From Corynebacterium sp. (GTDB lineage Bacteria; Actinomycetota; Actinomycetes; Mycobacteriales; Mycobacteriaceae), in contig NZ_JALAGU010000054.1 in the NCBI RefSeq assembly GCF_022712275.1, positions 74,441-138,440 of the forward strand: a stretch of 64,000 bases of DNA, given 5' to 3'. Under the pieces are notes generated by a model, which was not told the origin of the DNA, searched no databases, and worked only from the letters and a program-made list of their open reading frames with translations. Each line of letters opens with the position of its first letter. Position 1 is the stretch's first letter. Positions 43,905 to 53,802 of this stretch are shown here, piece after piece. A program made the position numbers and the translations under genes.

Positions 43905-44336
43905 TCACTTCAACCGCAGCAATGCCCAACCGCCGCCGGCCAGTCCGAGCGGCAGCAGAAGCAGTGTGGTCAGGGAGCCACCCATGACGGTGTCTCCGCC
44001 GAGACCGGGGATGGCGGGCCAGAACACGAGGATCAGGTATCCCGCCAGCCAGGTCCACATCGGGGCGGCGGCCAGGGAGCGGTTGTCGGTCCACAGGAGT
44101 GCCGTTTTCGTCAGCACCGCCAGGAACCACGGTGTGGCCACCAGCGGCCACGGGAAGGGCACGGCGGTGTCACCGACCGTGATCCTGGATCCGAGGTAGA
44201 GGGCCGCGAGCAGTACCGCGGCCAGTGCCCCGACGCACAGCCAGATGATCCCCGCCCGGCGTTCGGCGCGGGTCGTGTCCCGGCGCACCTGCCGGCGTTC
44301 CGGATCTCCCCAGTGGGGTTCGTCTGTGGTGTACAT
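43905..44336 (-). CDS. Four-helix membrane protein of unknown function
   Basis: 143 residues. A basic N-terminal tail (DPERRQVRRDTTRAERRAG) and about four hydrophobic helices. I recognise no family. It starts 3 bp after the mshB stop, so it is probably cotranscribed with mshB; in M. tuberculosis a small membrane gene (Rv1171) is also adjacent to mshB. Confidence 0.78.
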   Translation of the reverse strand: MYTTDEPHWGDPERRQVRRDTTRAERRAGIIWLCVGALAAVLLAALYLGSRITVGDTAVPFPWPLVATPWFLAVLTKTALLWTDNRSLAAAPMWTWLAGYLILVFWPAIPGLGGDTVMGGSLTTLLLLPLGLAGGGWALLRLK

Positions 44337-44339
44337 CGG

Positions 44340-45305
44340 CTACCTCCCTTCAGCAAATAGACAGTCTAGTCTGTTCAGCGTTTCGCCCGAAAGTCCAGCC
44401 TCGCCGTCCCGCCGTTCGCCCAGCATGAAACTCTCCGTGCCGATGAGCGGCTGGGTGATGAGGTTGGACAGACAGAAGGGCACCGGAGCGCCGACGGCGC
44501 TGGCCCTGGGGGTGTCGATGACATCACCGACGGAACCGTCGGCGACCCAGAGCTGGGTGGCGTGGGCGACCATCGCGGCCTGCTTGGCGGCGAGATCCTC
44601 GGCGGAGCCGGTGACGCGGGCGTCCACCGAGGACGCCGGAACGCTCGCCAGCTCGCCGTCGTCCGGCCACCGCCAGTCGGCCGGGGGACCGCCTGCCGCA
44701 CGCAGTTCGGCCAGGCCGGCGTCCAGCTGCTCGGTCTCGGTGACACACCACCAGATCCTCGCCGGGGTCCACTCCCCCGCGTCCGCCTGGGCGGCGACGG
44801 CGGCATGGGTGATCTCGTGGGCACGGATGTGGTCAGGGTGGCCGTAGCCGCCGTCGGGACCGTAGGTGACGACGACGTGTGGACGCAGACCCGCGATCTC
44901 GGCACGCAGGGCATCGACTGCGGCACCCCCGGAGCGCACGAAGGCGCGGGGATGATCCGCCGGCGGTGTGCCCGCCATACCCGAGTCACGCCAGTGCGCG
45001 ACACCGCCGAGGAACCGCGGCCGGGCGGTCCCGGTGACCTCGTCCTGGTTGACGCCCAGCGCCGCCAGGGCGCGCTGGAGTTCGGCGATGCGGTACCCGC
45101 CGAGCAGTCCGGAGTGTTCGGCGACGAGGCCCTGGTACTTGTCCCCGATGACCTCACCTTCCTCGCCGAGGGTGCAGGTCACCACCGTAACCTCGGCGCC
45201 GCGGCGGGCCCAGTGGGTCAGGGCGAGGCCGGTCCACAGGGATTCGTCGTCGGGGTGGGCATGCACGGCGAGCACGCGCAGGCCCTGCAGGTTCTGGTCG
45301 GTCAT
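44340..45305 (-). CDS. mshB: GlcNAc-inositol deacetylase MshB (mycothiol synthesis)
   Basis: Zinc-dependent deacetylation of GlcNAc-Ins in mycothiol synthesis. 321 residues of the LmbE/PIG-L fold. Metal/catalytic motif AHPDDESLW (about 16-24) and a second histidine motif YGHPDHIRAHE (about 153). Its start overlaps the stop of the upstream LpqW-like gene by one base (TGATG), so translation is coupled. Mycothiol is specific to actinobacteria. Confidence 0.95.
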   Translation of the reverse strand: MTDQNLQGLRVLAVHAHPDDESLWTGLALTHWARRGAEVTVVTCTLGEEGEVIGDKYQGLVAEHSGLLGGYRIAELQRALAALGVNQDEVTGTARPRFLGGVAHWRDSGMAGTPPADHPRAFVRSGGAAVDALRAEIAGLRPHVVVTYGPDGGYGHPDHIRAHEITHAAVAAQADAGEWTPARIWWCVTETEQLDAGLAELRAAGGPPADWRWPDDGELASVPASSVDARVTGSAEDLAAKQAAMVAHATQLWVADGSVGDVIDTPRASAVGAPVPFCLSNLITQPLIGTESFMLGERRDGEAGLSGETLNRLDCLFAEGR

Positions 45306-47317
45306 CAGTCGTCCTCTTCGTCGGATGTGGTTGAGGTCGTAGGTGCTGCGGAAGTGGCGGACGCAGCAGAGGCGTCCGTCTCCTCGGCGCGACGCCAGGT
45401 GGCGGCTGAGACCAGCGGGCCGGTGTCCCGGTCAAGCGGCCAGTCGGCGAGCCGGGGCTCCGGGCCGACGAGGTCGGGGCCGGCGGCGATGACCCGACGG
45501 TCGTCGATCAACGGCACGTCGACGCGCTGCTCGGCGACGGCGTCGGAGACCCGGTCCACAGTGTCGTCGACCAGGGCACTGACCCGGTCCTCGGACAGAT
45601 CCGCCACCGAGAACAGCGCGGCATCCAGGATGCCGTTGACCTCGGCCGAGCACAGACCCGAGGTGTTGACGGTACGTCCCGTGGCGGCGGCGTCCTCGCC
45701 CTCCGCGCCGGAAGGGTCGGAGGAGTCGGAGGTCCCGCCGGGTTCCGACGGTTCCGACGGTTCAGTCGTTCCCGTGGGCTCAGTCGTCACCGAACTGTCG
45801 GTGGGTTCCGTGGTCTGTGACTCCGAGGTGGGCACGGCGGTGACCGAGGGGAGTCCGGTGGACGGCCTCGACACCGACCGGTCGGCGGTGTCGCAGCCGT
45901 AGCGGCTGCGTAGTTCGCTGAGGGTCTCCGGGGTCTCCTGCCACGCGATGACGGCGTCGACCTCACCGGAGGGCAGGAAGGAACCGTAGAGGTCAGATGA
46001 GGAACGGATGACCGGCTCTGCGGCGATGCCGACGCCGGTGAGCTGGTCGACGACGCGACGGGCGGCCTCGACCGCCGTGGCGTCCCCGCTGTCCGCCCCG
46101 ATCCGCAGCGGGGTGAGGTCGCTGTCCACCGTCGGCAGGGCGGGAGTGGCCGGGGCGCTGTCGACGGCGCCGTCAATGTCACTCTCAACGGTGCTGTCGC
46201 CGGTCACCTCGTCGGCACCGATGCCCCCTCCCGGTGCCGTCGCGGCAGGATCCTGGGTGAGGATGCGGGCCAGGGCGTCGGCGTCGAGGGCGTCGGTCAC
46301 CCGGGTGCGGTTGGTCAGCGAGGTCATCCGCGGCGCCGTGGTGTTCAGTGTCATGACCAGGTCAGGACGCCGCGTCATCTCACGGACGCGCAGACCCGGC
46401 ACCGCGGCCAGCGACTCGGTGGTCACCCCCTGCTCCCCGGTCAGCAGCATCTGCAGCTGACCGGTGCGCAGCATCTGGGTGGCGGTGCGGGTGTCCGGCA
46501 CGACCGAGAGCACGACGCTGTCACTGCGTGCGGGAGACTCACCCCAGTACCGCTGATTGCGGTCCAGGCGGATCTCACCGCGGGCGGTGTCCACCGCACG
46601 GACCCGGAACACCCCGCCGGACGCCGCGGGCACACCGGACATCATCGAGTCGAAGCTGCGGTCCTCGGTGCGGTAGATGTGGCTCGGCAGCAGGTCGGAG
46701 AAGAGGTCACGCCAGTCTGGGTCGGGACCGGTGAAGGTGACGTCGACCGTGCGTCCTCCCGCGGAGACGGAGAGCTTGTCGATCATCGCGTAGCCCGCCG
46801 GGTCCACCACGCCAGAGCGTCCGGTGATCTGCTGGTGGAGGTAGTCGAAGTCTGCCCCGGTGACGGGCGTCCCGTCCGACCACTGGGCGTCGGAGCGCAG
46901 GACGTAGCGGACCTTGGTCGGTGCCGCCTCGGTGCCCTCGGTGACCTTCACGGACTCCAGCAGATCAGTGTTGAGTGCCGTCCGGGCGCCGGTCGGACTG
47001 CCGGTAGGCACGGTGAAGGCGCTGGGCAGGGTCAGCTGGGCGACGACACTCGTCGCCAGGGAACGCGACCCTATGAGGTGGGGGTTGAGGTCACCGGGGA
47101 TGCTGTCCACGCCGACGGTGACGGTACGGAGCTCATCGGGCACCGCGCCCGGCTCCTCCGTCTCCTCCGGGGTGGTGCTGACTGTCTGCGGCGCAGCAAT
47201 GGTCGGCGCATCCGAGGGACGCGCCTGACAGCCGGCGAGGACCGCTCCGACAAGCCCTACGGCGCTGAGCGCCGCCACGACAGCGGAAAGCCGCCGGGGG
47301 CGACTGTTCTCTACCAC
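45305..47317 (-). CDS. LpqW-like family lipoprotein (ABC substrate-binding fold)
   Basis: 670-residue SBP-family lipoprotein with a signal peptide and lipobox LAGC (C30). The mid part is the peptide-binding (SBP_bac_5) fold: YVLRSDAQWSDGTPVTGADFDYL (about 137-159). No permease genes are adjacent, so, like LpqW of M. tuberculosis (Rv1166; between typA and mshB in the same order) and NCgl1054 of C. glutamicum, it may influence lipoglycan (LM/LAM) synthesis rather than transport. A Ser/Thr/Pro/Glu-rich insert (about 505-560) is unusual. The GTG start has GGAG about 9 bases upstream. Confidence 0.8.
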   Translation of the reverse strand: MVENSRPRRLSAVVAALSAVGLVGAVLAGCQARPSDAPTIAAPQTVSTTPEETEEPGAVPDELRTVTVGVDSIPGDLNPHLIGSRSLATSVVAQLTLPSAFTVPTGSPTGARTALNTDLLESVKVTEGTEAAPTKVRYVLRSDAQWSDGTPVTGADFDYLHQQITGRSGVVDPAGYAMIDKLSVSAGGRTVDVTFTGPDPDWRDLFSDLLPSHIYRTEDRSFDSMMSGVPAASGGVFRVRAVDTARGEIRLDRNQRYWGESPARSDSVVLSVVPDTRTATQMLRTGQLQMLLTGEQGVTTESLAAVPGLRVREMTRRPDLVMTLNTTAPRMTSLTNRTRVTDALDADALARILTQDPAATAPGGGIGADEVTGDSTVESDIDGAVDSAPATPALPTVDSDLTPLRIGADSGDATAVEAARRVVDQLTGVGIAAEPVIRSSSDLYGSFLPSGEVDAVIAWQETPETLSELRSRYGCDTADRSVSRPSTGLPSVTAVPTSESQTTEPTDSSVTTEPTGTTEPSEPSEPGGTSDSSDPSGAEGEDAAATGRTVNTSGLCSAEVNGILDAALFSVADLSEDRVSALVDDTVDRVSDAVAEQRVDVPLIDDRRVIAAGPDLVGPEPRLADWPLDRDTGPLVSAATWRRAEETDASAASATSAAPTTSTTSDEEDD

Positions 47318-47374
47318 TCCCGACGGCTCCTCTCACCAGTGCCCCTGCTGACAGGGGCGACTACCGGACTTCGA

Positions 47375-49285
47375 TCACTTCTTGTCGCGCTGCTTCGCGC
47401 GGGACGCCGCACGACCACGCTCGGTGGCACCGAGGATAGTCTTACGCACGCGGATGGCCTCGGGGGTGACCTCGACACACTCGTCGTGGCCACAGAACTC
47501 CATGGCCTCGTCCAGGGAGAGGTTTCGGGCCTTGGCCAGCGTCACGGTGGCGTCCGCGGTGGCGGAACGCATGTTCGTGAGCTTCTTCTCCTTGGTGATG
47601 TTGATGTCCATGTCCTCGTCGCGGTTGTTCTGGCCGACGACCATACCCTCGTAGGTCTCGGTACCGGGCTCGACGAAGAAGGAACCGCGGTCGGCCAGCT
47701 GGGTCAGCGCGTAGGCGGTGATCTGGCCGGTGCGGTCGGCGACCAGGGAACCGTTCGGACGGTCCTTGATCTCGCCGGCCCAGGCGTCGTAACCGGCGGA
47801 GTAGCTGTTGGCGATACCGGTGCCGCGGGTCTCGGTCATGAAGATGGTGCGGAAACCGATGAGGCCACGGGCCGGAACCAGGAAGGTCATCCGGATCCAG
47901 CCGTTACCGGTGTTGTCCATGCCTTCCATGCGGCCCTTACGGGCGGCCATGAGCTGGGTGATGGCACCGAGGTGCTCCTCTGGGGCGTCGATGATCATGT
48001 GCTCCCAAGGCTCCTGCAGCTTGCCGTCGACGGTCTTGGTGACCACCTGCGGCTTACCGACGGTGAGCTCGAAGCCTTCGCGACGCATGGTCTCGACGAG
48101 AATGGACAGCGCCATCTCGCCACGCCCCTGGACCTCCCAGGCGTCAGGACGCTCGGTCGGCAGGACCTTGATGGAGACGTTACCGATGAGCTCCTGGTCC
48201 AGGCGGTTCTTGACCACGCGGGCGGTGAGCTGGTTGCCGGAGCGGCCGGCCATCGGGGAGGTGTTCACACCGATGGTCATGGAGATGGCGGGCTCGTCGA
48301 CGGTGATGCGCGGCAGGGCGACCGGGTGCTCCGGGTCGGCCAGGGTGTCGCCGATCATGACGTCCTCGATACCGGAGATCGCGGCGATGTCACCGGCGAT
48401 GACCTCGTCGGTGGCGACACGGTCGACGCCGACGGTACGGAGCAGCTCGGAGATCTTGACGTTCTTGACGTGCTCCTCGCCGTTCTCGTCGTAGTGGATC
48501 CAGGCGACCTGCTGGCCCTTGTGCAGGGAGCCGGCGAAGACGCGGACCAGGCCGATACGGCCGAGGAAGTTGGAGGAGTCCAGGTTGGTGACGTGGGCCT
48601 GCAGCGGGGCGTCATGCTCGGCGGAGGGCTCCGGGAGGACGTCGTAGATGACGTCGAACAGGGACTGGAGGTCCTCGGCGTCCGGGATGTTGCCGTTACC
48701 GGGGTTCTCGGTGGAGGCCTTGCCGGCGCGGCCGGAGGTGTAGATGACCGGGAGGTCGAGGAGGGTCTCGGCGGCCTCGGCGGCCTCCGGGTCGTCGAGG
48801 GCGGAGGCCAGCTCGAGGAGCAGGTCCTGGGCCTCGGAGACGACCTCGTCGATGCGGGCATCGGGGCGGTCGGTCTTGTTGACACAGATGATGACCGGCA
48901 TCTTGGCCTCGAGGGCCTTGCCGAGCACGAAGCGGGTCTGCGGCAACGGCCCCTCGGAGGCGTCGATCAGGAGGACGACACCGTCGACCATGGACAGTGC
49001 GCGCTCGACCTCGCCACCGAAGTCGGCGTGACCCGGGGTGTCGATGACGTTGATGATGAGGTCGGAACCGTCCTTGCCCTTGCCGGCACGCCGGATGGCG
49101 GTGTTCTTGGCGAGGATGGTGATGCCCTTTTCCTTCTCCAGGTCCCCGGAGTCCATGACACGGTCCTCGACCTGCGCGTGCGGGTCGAAGACCCCCGACT
49201 GACGCAGCATTGCGTCCACGAGGGTGGTCTTGCCATGGTCGACGTGCGCGACGATGGCGACATTACGGAATTCAGTCAGTGACAC
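47375..49285 (-). CDS. typA: Ribosome-associated GTPase TypA/BipA
   Basis: Translational GTPase, 636 residues. G motifs: AHVDHGKTTLVD (about 12-24), DTPGHADFGGEVER (about 79-92), NKTDRPDAR (about 133-141). It is followed by EF-G-like domains and the BipA-specific C-terminal domain. It acts in ribosome assembly and stress response. It starts at ATG 49285 and lies upstream of the LpqW-like gene. Confidence 0.97.
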   Translation of the reverse strand: MSLTEFRNVAIVAHVDHGKTTLVDAMLRQSGVFDPHAQVEDRVMDSGDLEKEKGITILAKNTAIRRAGKGKDGSDLIINVIDTPGHADFGGEVERALSMVDGVVLLIDASEGPLPQTRFVLGKALEAKMPVIICVNKTDRPDARIDEVVSEAQDLLLELASALDDPEAAEAAETLLDLPVIYTSGRAGKASTENPGNGNIPDAEDLQSLFDVIYDVLPEPSAEHDAPLQAHVTNLDSSNFLGRIGLVRVFAGSLHKGQQVAWIHYDENGEEHVKNVKISELLRTVGVDRVATDEVIAGDIAAISGIEDVMIGDTLADPEHPVALPRITVDEPAISMTIGVNTSPMAGRSGNQLTARVVKNRLDQELIGNVSIKVLPTERPDAWEVQGRGEMALSILVETMRREGFELTVGKPQVVTKTVDGKLQEPWEHMIIDAPEEHLGAITQLMAARKGRMEGMDNTGNGWIRMTFLVPARGLIGFRTIFMTETRGTGIANSYSAGYDAWAGEIKDRPNGSLVADRTGQITAYALTQLADRGSFFVEPGTETYEGMVVGQNNRDEDMDINITKEKKLTNMRSATADATVTLAKARNLSLDEAMEFCGHDECVEVTPEAIRVRKTILGATERGRAASRAKQRDKK

Positions 49286-49475
49286 AGATCCAGGTCTTCC
49301 TTATAGAGCGAGAGAAACAGCATTCAGGCATGTCGGCAGTCCCGACATGCGGACGGGGGTACAGAGTACCCGCTCCACCCCTTATTCTTCTCATCAGACA
49401 GAAGTGCGCTCGTTTCGCGTGACGCATGTTACTGTTGTGAACAATGTGACTCATGAGGTTTTCGAAAGGCTCCAC

Positions 49476-50177
49476 GTGCATCCCACCCGACGTCCCCGCC
49501 GCCTGGCTGCAGCACTCCTCGCTGCCGCGACGGCCCTCGCCGTACCCATGGCCGTGACCCCGTCCGTCTCCGCCCAGAGCCTCCCCGTATTCCCGGCTGC
49601 GCCGGTGGATAACCTGGGACGCCCCAGCCCCGAAATCCTCGACCAGCTCGAAGCCTTCGCCAACCAGCCGGGCATGCCGGAGGAGGTCAGCGGCACGCTC
49701 CTGCGTGTCATCAGCTTCTTCCGCGGCGACGGCGAGCCCGGTGTCGGCCTCCCTGAGGACGGCCCCGTCTTCACCCAGTTCGGCTGGCCGACAGTCGCCA
49801 CCAACTGCATCGGCGGCACCTCGAACGCTGTCGGCACCGCCATCGCAGTACCCGGCCCTGCCACTCTCCCACTGCCCGGCGTGGGCGCAGGTCAGACAGC
49901 TTTCGTCTTCACCGCACTGGGCACCGGCCCGGCAGCCGCAACCCAGAACACGTCCATGCAGGTCCACTGGCTCAATGTCGCCGACGGCCGGATGGGTCAG
50001 ACCCCGCTGGTGCCCGGCGGCATCAACACCGACGGGCCGGGTACCGTCAACGGCCTGGCGGACACCGGCTCCGGCCCGGTGGTTGCCGTGCTCAGCGGCG
50101 GTATCACCACCGACGAGGAGTCCGGTCCCGCCAACTGCGAGTTCGCTCCGACTGTCGGGCTGACCCAGGTCGCCTAG
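49476..50177 (+). CDS. Secreted protein of unknown function
   Basis: 233 residues. An N-terminal signal peptide (PRRLAAALLAAATALAVPMA, cleavage likely after SVSA near residue 34) and a mature part rich in Gly/Pro/Thr (VPGPATLPLPGVGAGQ). Two cysteines (about 110 and 222) may form a disulphide. The GTG at 49476 (VHPTRRPRRLAA) has AAAGG 8 bases upstream; longer frames to 49224 are rejected as they overlap typA. Divergent from typA with 190 bp between; it resembles conserved corynebacterial secreted proteins in that position, but no function is known. Confidence 0.78.
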   Translation: MHPTRRPRRLAAALLAAATALAVPMAVTPSVSAQSLPVFPAAPVDNLGRPSPEILDQLEAFANQPGMPEEVSGTLLRVISFFRGDGEPGVGLPEDGPVFTQFGWPTVATNCIGGTSNAVGTAIAVPGPATLPLPGVGAGQTAFVFTALGTGPAAATQNTSMQVHWLNVADGRMGQTPLVPGGINTDGPGTVNGLADTGSGPVVAVLSGGITTDEESGPANCEFAPTVGLTQVA

Positions 50178-50227
50178 AGCGACCTCTCCCCTGGCCTGGT
50201 GCGTTCCGCCGTGGTAGAACCGCGATC

Positions 50228-50788
50228 ATGAACGGTGCGCACCCTCCGAAGGTCGAGACCTTCGACACCGCGTCCAACGTCAACATCGACCCGAAGGGCT
50301 TCACCCGCCAGGTGGACCGCTGGGGCGGCGACTCCACCGCGCTCTACATGGCGCGGCCCGCCGACCATCCCCGCTTCGGATATCTGGAGAGCTGGCTGCT
50401 ACCCGCGCTTGATCTCCGGGTCAACCGCTTCCACTTCCGCAACGGCACCGGACACGGTCCTTACCCCGGCCAGGAGCTGTACGTCGACATCGCACTCGTC
50501 GACCCGCCGGCATCCCCGGAGGACGCCGTGTGGCGGACCACCGACCTCTACATCGACCTCGTCACCTACGCGGGAGGGCGCTGGGAGCTCCTCGACCTCG
50601 ACGAGCTGGGGGACGCACTGACAGTGGGCCTCCTGGACACCGGGACAGGTCATCGGGCCCTGCGGTCCGCCCAGCAACTCATCACCGGACTGGTCACTGA
50701 AGGCTCGGTGGAACAGTGGCTGAACACCAGGGGATTCGACCTGGACTGGGCCGACCCTGACACGGTGGTCCTCACCCCGCCGCACTGA
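50228..50788 (+). CDS. DUF402 protein (possible nucleoside-diphosphatase)
   Basis: 186 residues with the DUF402/FomD-like pattern: YVDIALVDPPASPEDAVWRTTDLYIDLV (about 91-118), followed by acidic YAGGRWELLDLDELGDAL. By family knowledge such proteins hydrolyse nucleoside diphosphates using acidic metal-binding residues. The gene starts at ATG 50228, 50 bp after the secreted-protein gene. Confidence 0.82.
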   Translation: MNGAHPPKVETFDTASNVNIDPKGFTRQVDRWGGDSTALYMARPADHPRFGYLESWLLPALDLRVNRFHFRNGTGHGPYPGQELYVDIALVDPPASPEDAVWRTTDLYIDLVTYAGGRWELLDLDELGDALTVGLLDTGTGHRALRSAQQLITGLVTEGSVEQWLNTRGFDLDWADPDTVVLTPPH

Positions 50789-51026
50789 GCCGCGCTACCC
50801 TCCGTCCGAAAACCGGAGATTCCACGACTGTGTGGGAGATGCGGCGGATACTACCCGCACGGTCGTTCTACCGCGGCTGCGGCACCCCGTGGGCTACAGC
50901 AGAACCCCCACCACTCACGGAAACCCACCGTGCTCGCTGAACCACCGGTCCGACCATCGGCAGAGTCACAGCAACCTGCGGTTCGGTCGGCGGTGGCGGC
51001 AACAGTGGCTGGCCCTTCCCGCATGA

Positions 51027-51050
51027 GGGTTGCGTCCATTAGCGTGGTGT
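51027..51050 (+). repeat. Left terminal inverted repeat (IRL)
   Basis: Reads GGGTTGCGTCC ATTAGCGTGGTGT; the last nine bases GCGTGGTGT match the right end exactly. Confidence 0.85.
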
Positions 51051-51064
51051 CCAGCTAACGCCCG

Positions 51065-52406
51065 GTGAACCCCCTTGCCGACCAGCAGGGGGACTACCGC
51101 GGTGCCTTTCGGCTCAGCTCCTCAACATCCTCGAAAAGGACACCAACGAGGGCCTCCGCGCCCAATCATATCGACCCCACCGGATATCTCGACGATCTGC
51201 TGGCCCAAGCCTCACCCGACCTGATGCGCCAGATACTCCAGGACACCATCAACCTCCTGCTGTCCGTCCAAGCCGACCAGGTCTGTGGCGCCGAGTACGG
51301 CACCACCAGCGTCACCCGCACCAACCGCCGCAACGGCTACCGCGACCTCGACACCCACGTCGGCACCGTCGACGTCGCCGTACCGAAACTGCGCCATGGC
51401 TCCCACTTCCCCGACCGGCTGCTGGAACACCGCACCCGCGTCGAATCCGCCCTCACCAGTGCCGTGGCCACCGCCTATCTGAAAGGCGTGTCCACCCGCC
51501 GGATGGATGACCTGGTCATATCCCTCGGCATCACCGGAATATCCAAGTCCCAGGTGTCGACGCCCGCCAAGAATTTCGATTCCATGGTCGCCGATTTCCG
51601 TACCCGACCCCTGGATGCCGGCGGAGTAGTTGTATCTGTCGGCCGATGCGTTGACGATGAAAGTCCGTGAGAGCGGCCGGGTGGTGAAAACCCCGGTCCT
51701 GCTGACCTGTGGCATCAACGACGAAAGGTTCCGTGAGATCCTCGGCATGCAGGTCGCCACCGCTTCAGTCCATGGCGTCGCGGACCGGGTTCTTCTACCG
51801 ACCTGAAGGCGCGTGGCCCGGACACCGTCGGGCTGATCACCAGTGATGCCCACTGCGGGATCCAGCAAGCGATTGGCGAGGTGTTGCCGAACACGCCCGT
51901 GGCAACACTGCCGGACACACTTCGCCAAGATCCTGTCGGAAGTGGTACCGAAGTCCGGATGGAAGTGGGTACGCACGATGTTCCAGTTGATCTTCGACCA
52001 GGAAACCCCTGACCGGGTCTGGGCGCAGGCCAGAGCGGTGGTCGACATGCTCGATGACAAGCTGCCGAAGGCTGCCGCGCATCTGGAGAAGGCCCTGGAT
52101 GAGATCCTGGCGTACACCGCGCTTCCGAAACCCGCGTGGACGAAGGTGTGGTCCAACAATCCGACGGAGCGGTTGAGCAAGGAGATCCGCCGGCGGAACA
52201 ATGTCGTGGGGATCTTCCCTGACAGTGCCTCGGTGGTCCGGTTGATCGGGGCGGTGCTCGCCGAGCAGCATGAGGACTGGATCGAGCAGAAGCGGCACAT
52301 GCCGTTGACGGTGCTGTCCGCGACAGCAGAGATGCTGGCGAACACCCGGACGACCGATGCTTCCGGCGTTGTCGTCGGTGACGGTCAGGAGGCTCTTGTG
52401 GCGTAG
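51065..52406 (+). pseudogene. IS256-family transposase, frameshifted
   Basis: Reading through several frames rebuilds a full IS256 transposase: QDTINLLLSVQADQVCGAEYG, TNRRNGYRDLDTHVGTVDV, then SADALTMKVRESGRVVKT (first Asp), SDAHCGIQQAIGEV (second Asp), WQHCRTHFAKILSEVV, and NPTERLSKEIRRRNNV (Glu) with the usual C-terminus. At least four frame changes are needed: near 51627, about 51760, about 51800 and about 51890; one of them also turns a TAC codon into TAG. The transposase cannot be made in full. The start codon is uncertain. Confidence 0.88.
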
Positions 52407-52459
52407 GGAATCCTGTTCCGTCCGCGGTCAGTTCACTGCTGAGCCAATCGCTGACGGAT

Positions 52460-52483
52460 ACACCACGCAAAAGGACTTGACCC
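52460..52483 (-). repeat. Right terminal inverted repeat (IRR)
   Basis: Reverse complement reads GGGTCAAGTCC TTTTGCGTGGTGT, aligned to IRL with 19 of 24 identities. It marks the right end of the IS. Confidence 0.85.
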
Positions 52484-52689
52484 GACGCCGAGCAGGTGTC
52501 CACGTCAAAGGTCACATTCTTACTCATCGGTATGGTCGGACTGAAGATCGTATTCTCACCGCCTCCACGCCTCATCGAGGCATACGTGATGACAGTGAGA
52601 GTGTTGAGACGTTCCCGTCGCCCAGAATGGCGGAGCCGGGGATTTCAGACCAGGCAGATTGGGTGAAACAGCGTACCCGCGGCCTGCGA

Positions 52690-53574
52690 TCAGGACGGGG
52701 GATAGCTGGCATCTGGGGTGCCGAGCCAGTCAGACACCAGGTGCCAGTACTTCTCGTTCCTGCTCCTGAAGAAGTCCATGTGACCCAGCTTGTCACCGGG
52801 AGCAGGGGTTACATCCTGTTCTGTGATGTCAGCGGATGCCATGCGATCCGTGAGCACCGATGTTGCTTCCCGTGTGGCCCAGAGGTCATCGGCGAAACAG
52901 GTCGACTGCACCGGGAAGTTCGCTGCAGCATAGCGACCGGTGAAGTCGAACTCCTGGTCGTCGAAGAAATAGTGGCGTCGACGACTCCATTTCGCCCACT
53001 GAGTCAGTGCGCCGACGGGGATGGGCTTTCCCATGCCGATTTCCTGAACGGGTACACGGCCGGTCATTCGGGCGGTAACGGGAATGATGGCATTGAAGAA
53101 CACCCACACGCGGGCTCTCTCCTTGAGGTCCGGGATCAGTGCGGAGATGCCGGCGTGGCTGGCGACCATTGCGAGTGCTTCGACCGGGGATTCCTGTTGG
53201 ACAGCGATCTGCCCGTGCGAGCCGATGCTGTGGCCTACAGCCAGCAGGCGCTGCCCATCCCAGCGTTGTCTCGCGTAGTGGTTGACGGACGGGATGTCGT
53301 CGAACATCCAGGTTGTCATCCTGATGTCTTTGCGGCGGTCGTCACCCGGCGCCGCGGAATCTCCGCAGCCCGAGTAGTCGTAGATCAGGACTGAGTGGCC
53401 CCGGTCCGCGAGGTGCTCGGCGAACGCGCGGTAGAGTCCTTGGGAAACGGCTGTTGCAGGGTGAATTACGACGGCAGTGCCGGAATCAGGAGTATCAATG
53501 ACGGAGCCTGTCAGAGGCCGTCCGTGGATGGTGGGTATCTCAACGTCTTGAAAATGGTATGCCATGGCACACAT
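52690..53574 (-). CDS. Alpha/beta hydrolase
   Basis: 294 residues. It has the lid-and-core pattern YRAFAEHLADRGHSVLIYDYSGCGDS (about 47-72), the nucleophile elbow VGHSIGSHGQ (about 113-122) and a late GHMDFF (about 266) that probably supplies the catalytic His. Substrate unknown; small ester or lipid is likely. The first ATG gives MCAMAYHF; the second ATG (53565) is an equally good start; neither has a Shine-Dalgarno. It is isolated next to the dead IS and has no obvious operon partner, suggesting accessory DNA. Confidence 0.83.
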   Translation of the reverse strand: MCAMAYHFQDVEIPTIHGRPLTGSVIDTPDSGTAVVIHPATAVSQGLYRAFAEHLADRGHSVLIYDYSGCGDSAAPGDDRRKDIRMTTWMFDDIPSVNHYARQRWDGQRLLAVGHSIGSHGQIAVQQESPVEALAMVASHAGISALIPDLKERARVWVFFNAIIPVTARMTGRVPVQEIGMGKPIPVGALTQWAKWSRRRHYFFDDQEFDFTGRYAAANFPVQSTCFADDLWATREATSVLTDRMASADITEQDVTPAPGDKLGHMDFFRSRNEKYWHLVSDWLGTPDASYPPS

Positions 53575-53802
53575 TTTAGGACAGCGGTACTGTCAAATGC
53601 GTCTGATTGCATAACCTGAGCCGTCGGCAGTGAAGACGGTAGAGCGTGGGCCGACGGAAGTTGGCGTCGACGAGAAACGCCCTCCCGGACGAGGAGGACC
53701 TTGTGCGGGATATGGCGAGCGGTCTGGTGAGGGATATACAAGGGATCAGCCCCGCTCCGCGAAGTGGGTGACGTTGACCGTGACCAAGACCGCCCGTGAC
53801 CT

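Larger units (their letters stand above)
51027..52483 (+). mobile_element. Decayed IS256-family insertion sequence
   Basis: A 1,457-bp element. Its ends are 24-base imperfect inverted repeats (19 of 24 positions match), and the inside encodes a broken IS256/mutator-type transposase. Bases next to the two ends (…CCCGCATGA and GACGCCGAG…) show no 8-9 bp target duplication, which suggests an old or rearranged insertion. It sits between the DUF402 gene and an alpha/beta hydrolase. Confidence 0.9.

Noticed and set aside
49224..49475. N-terminal extension of the secreted-protein frame
   Set aside because: It overlaps the typA start and places a signal peptide in the middle of the protein; the GTG at 49476 with a Shine-Dalgarno is far better.
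52357..53394. 345-codon plus-strand frame after the IS
   Set aside because: It begins inside the IS end and is antisense to the alpha/beta hydrolase, which has clear catalytic motifs.
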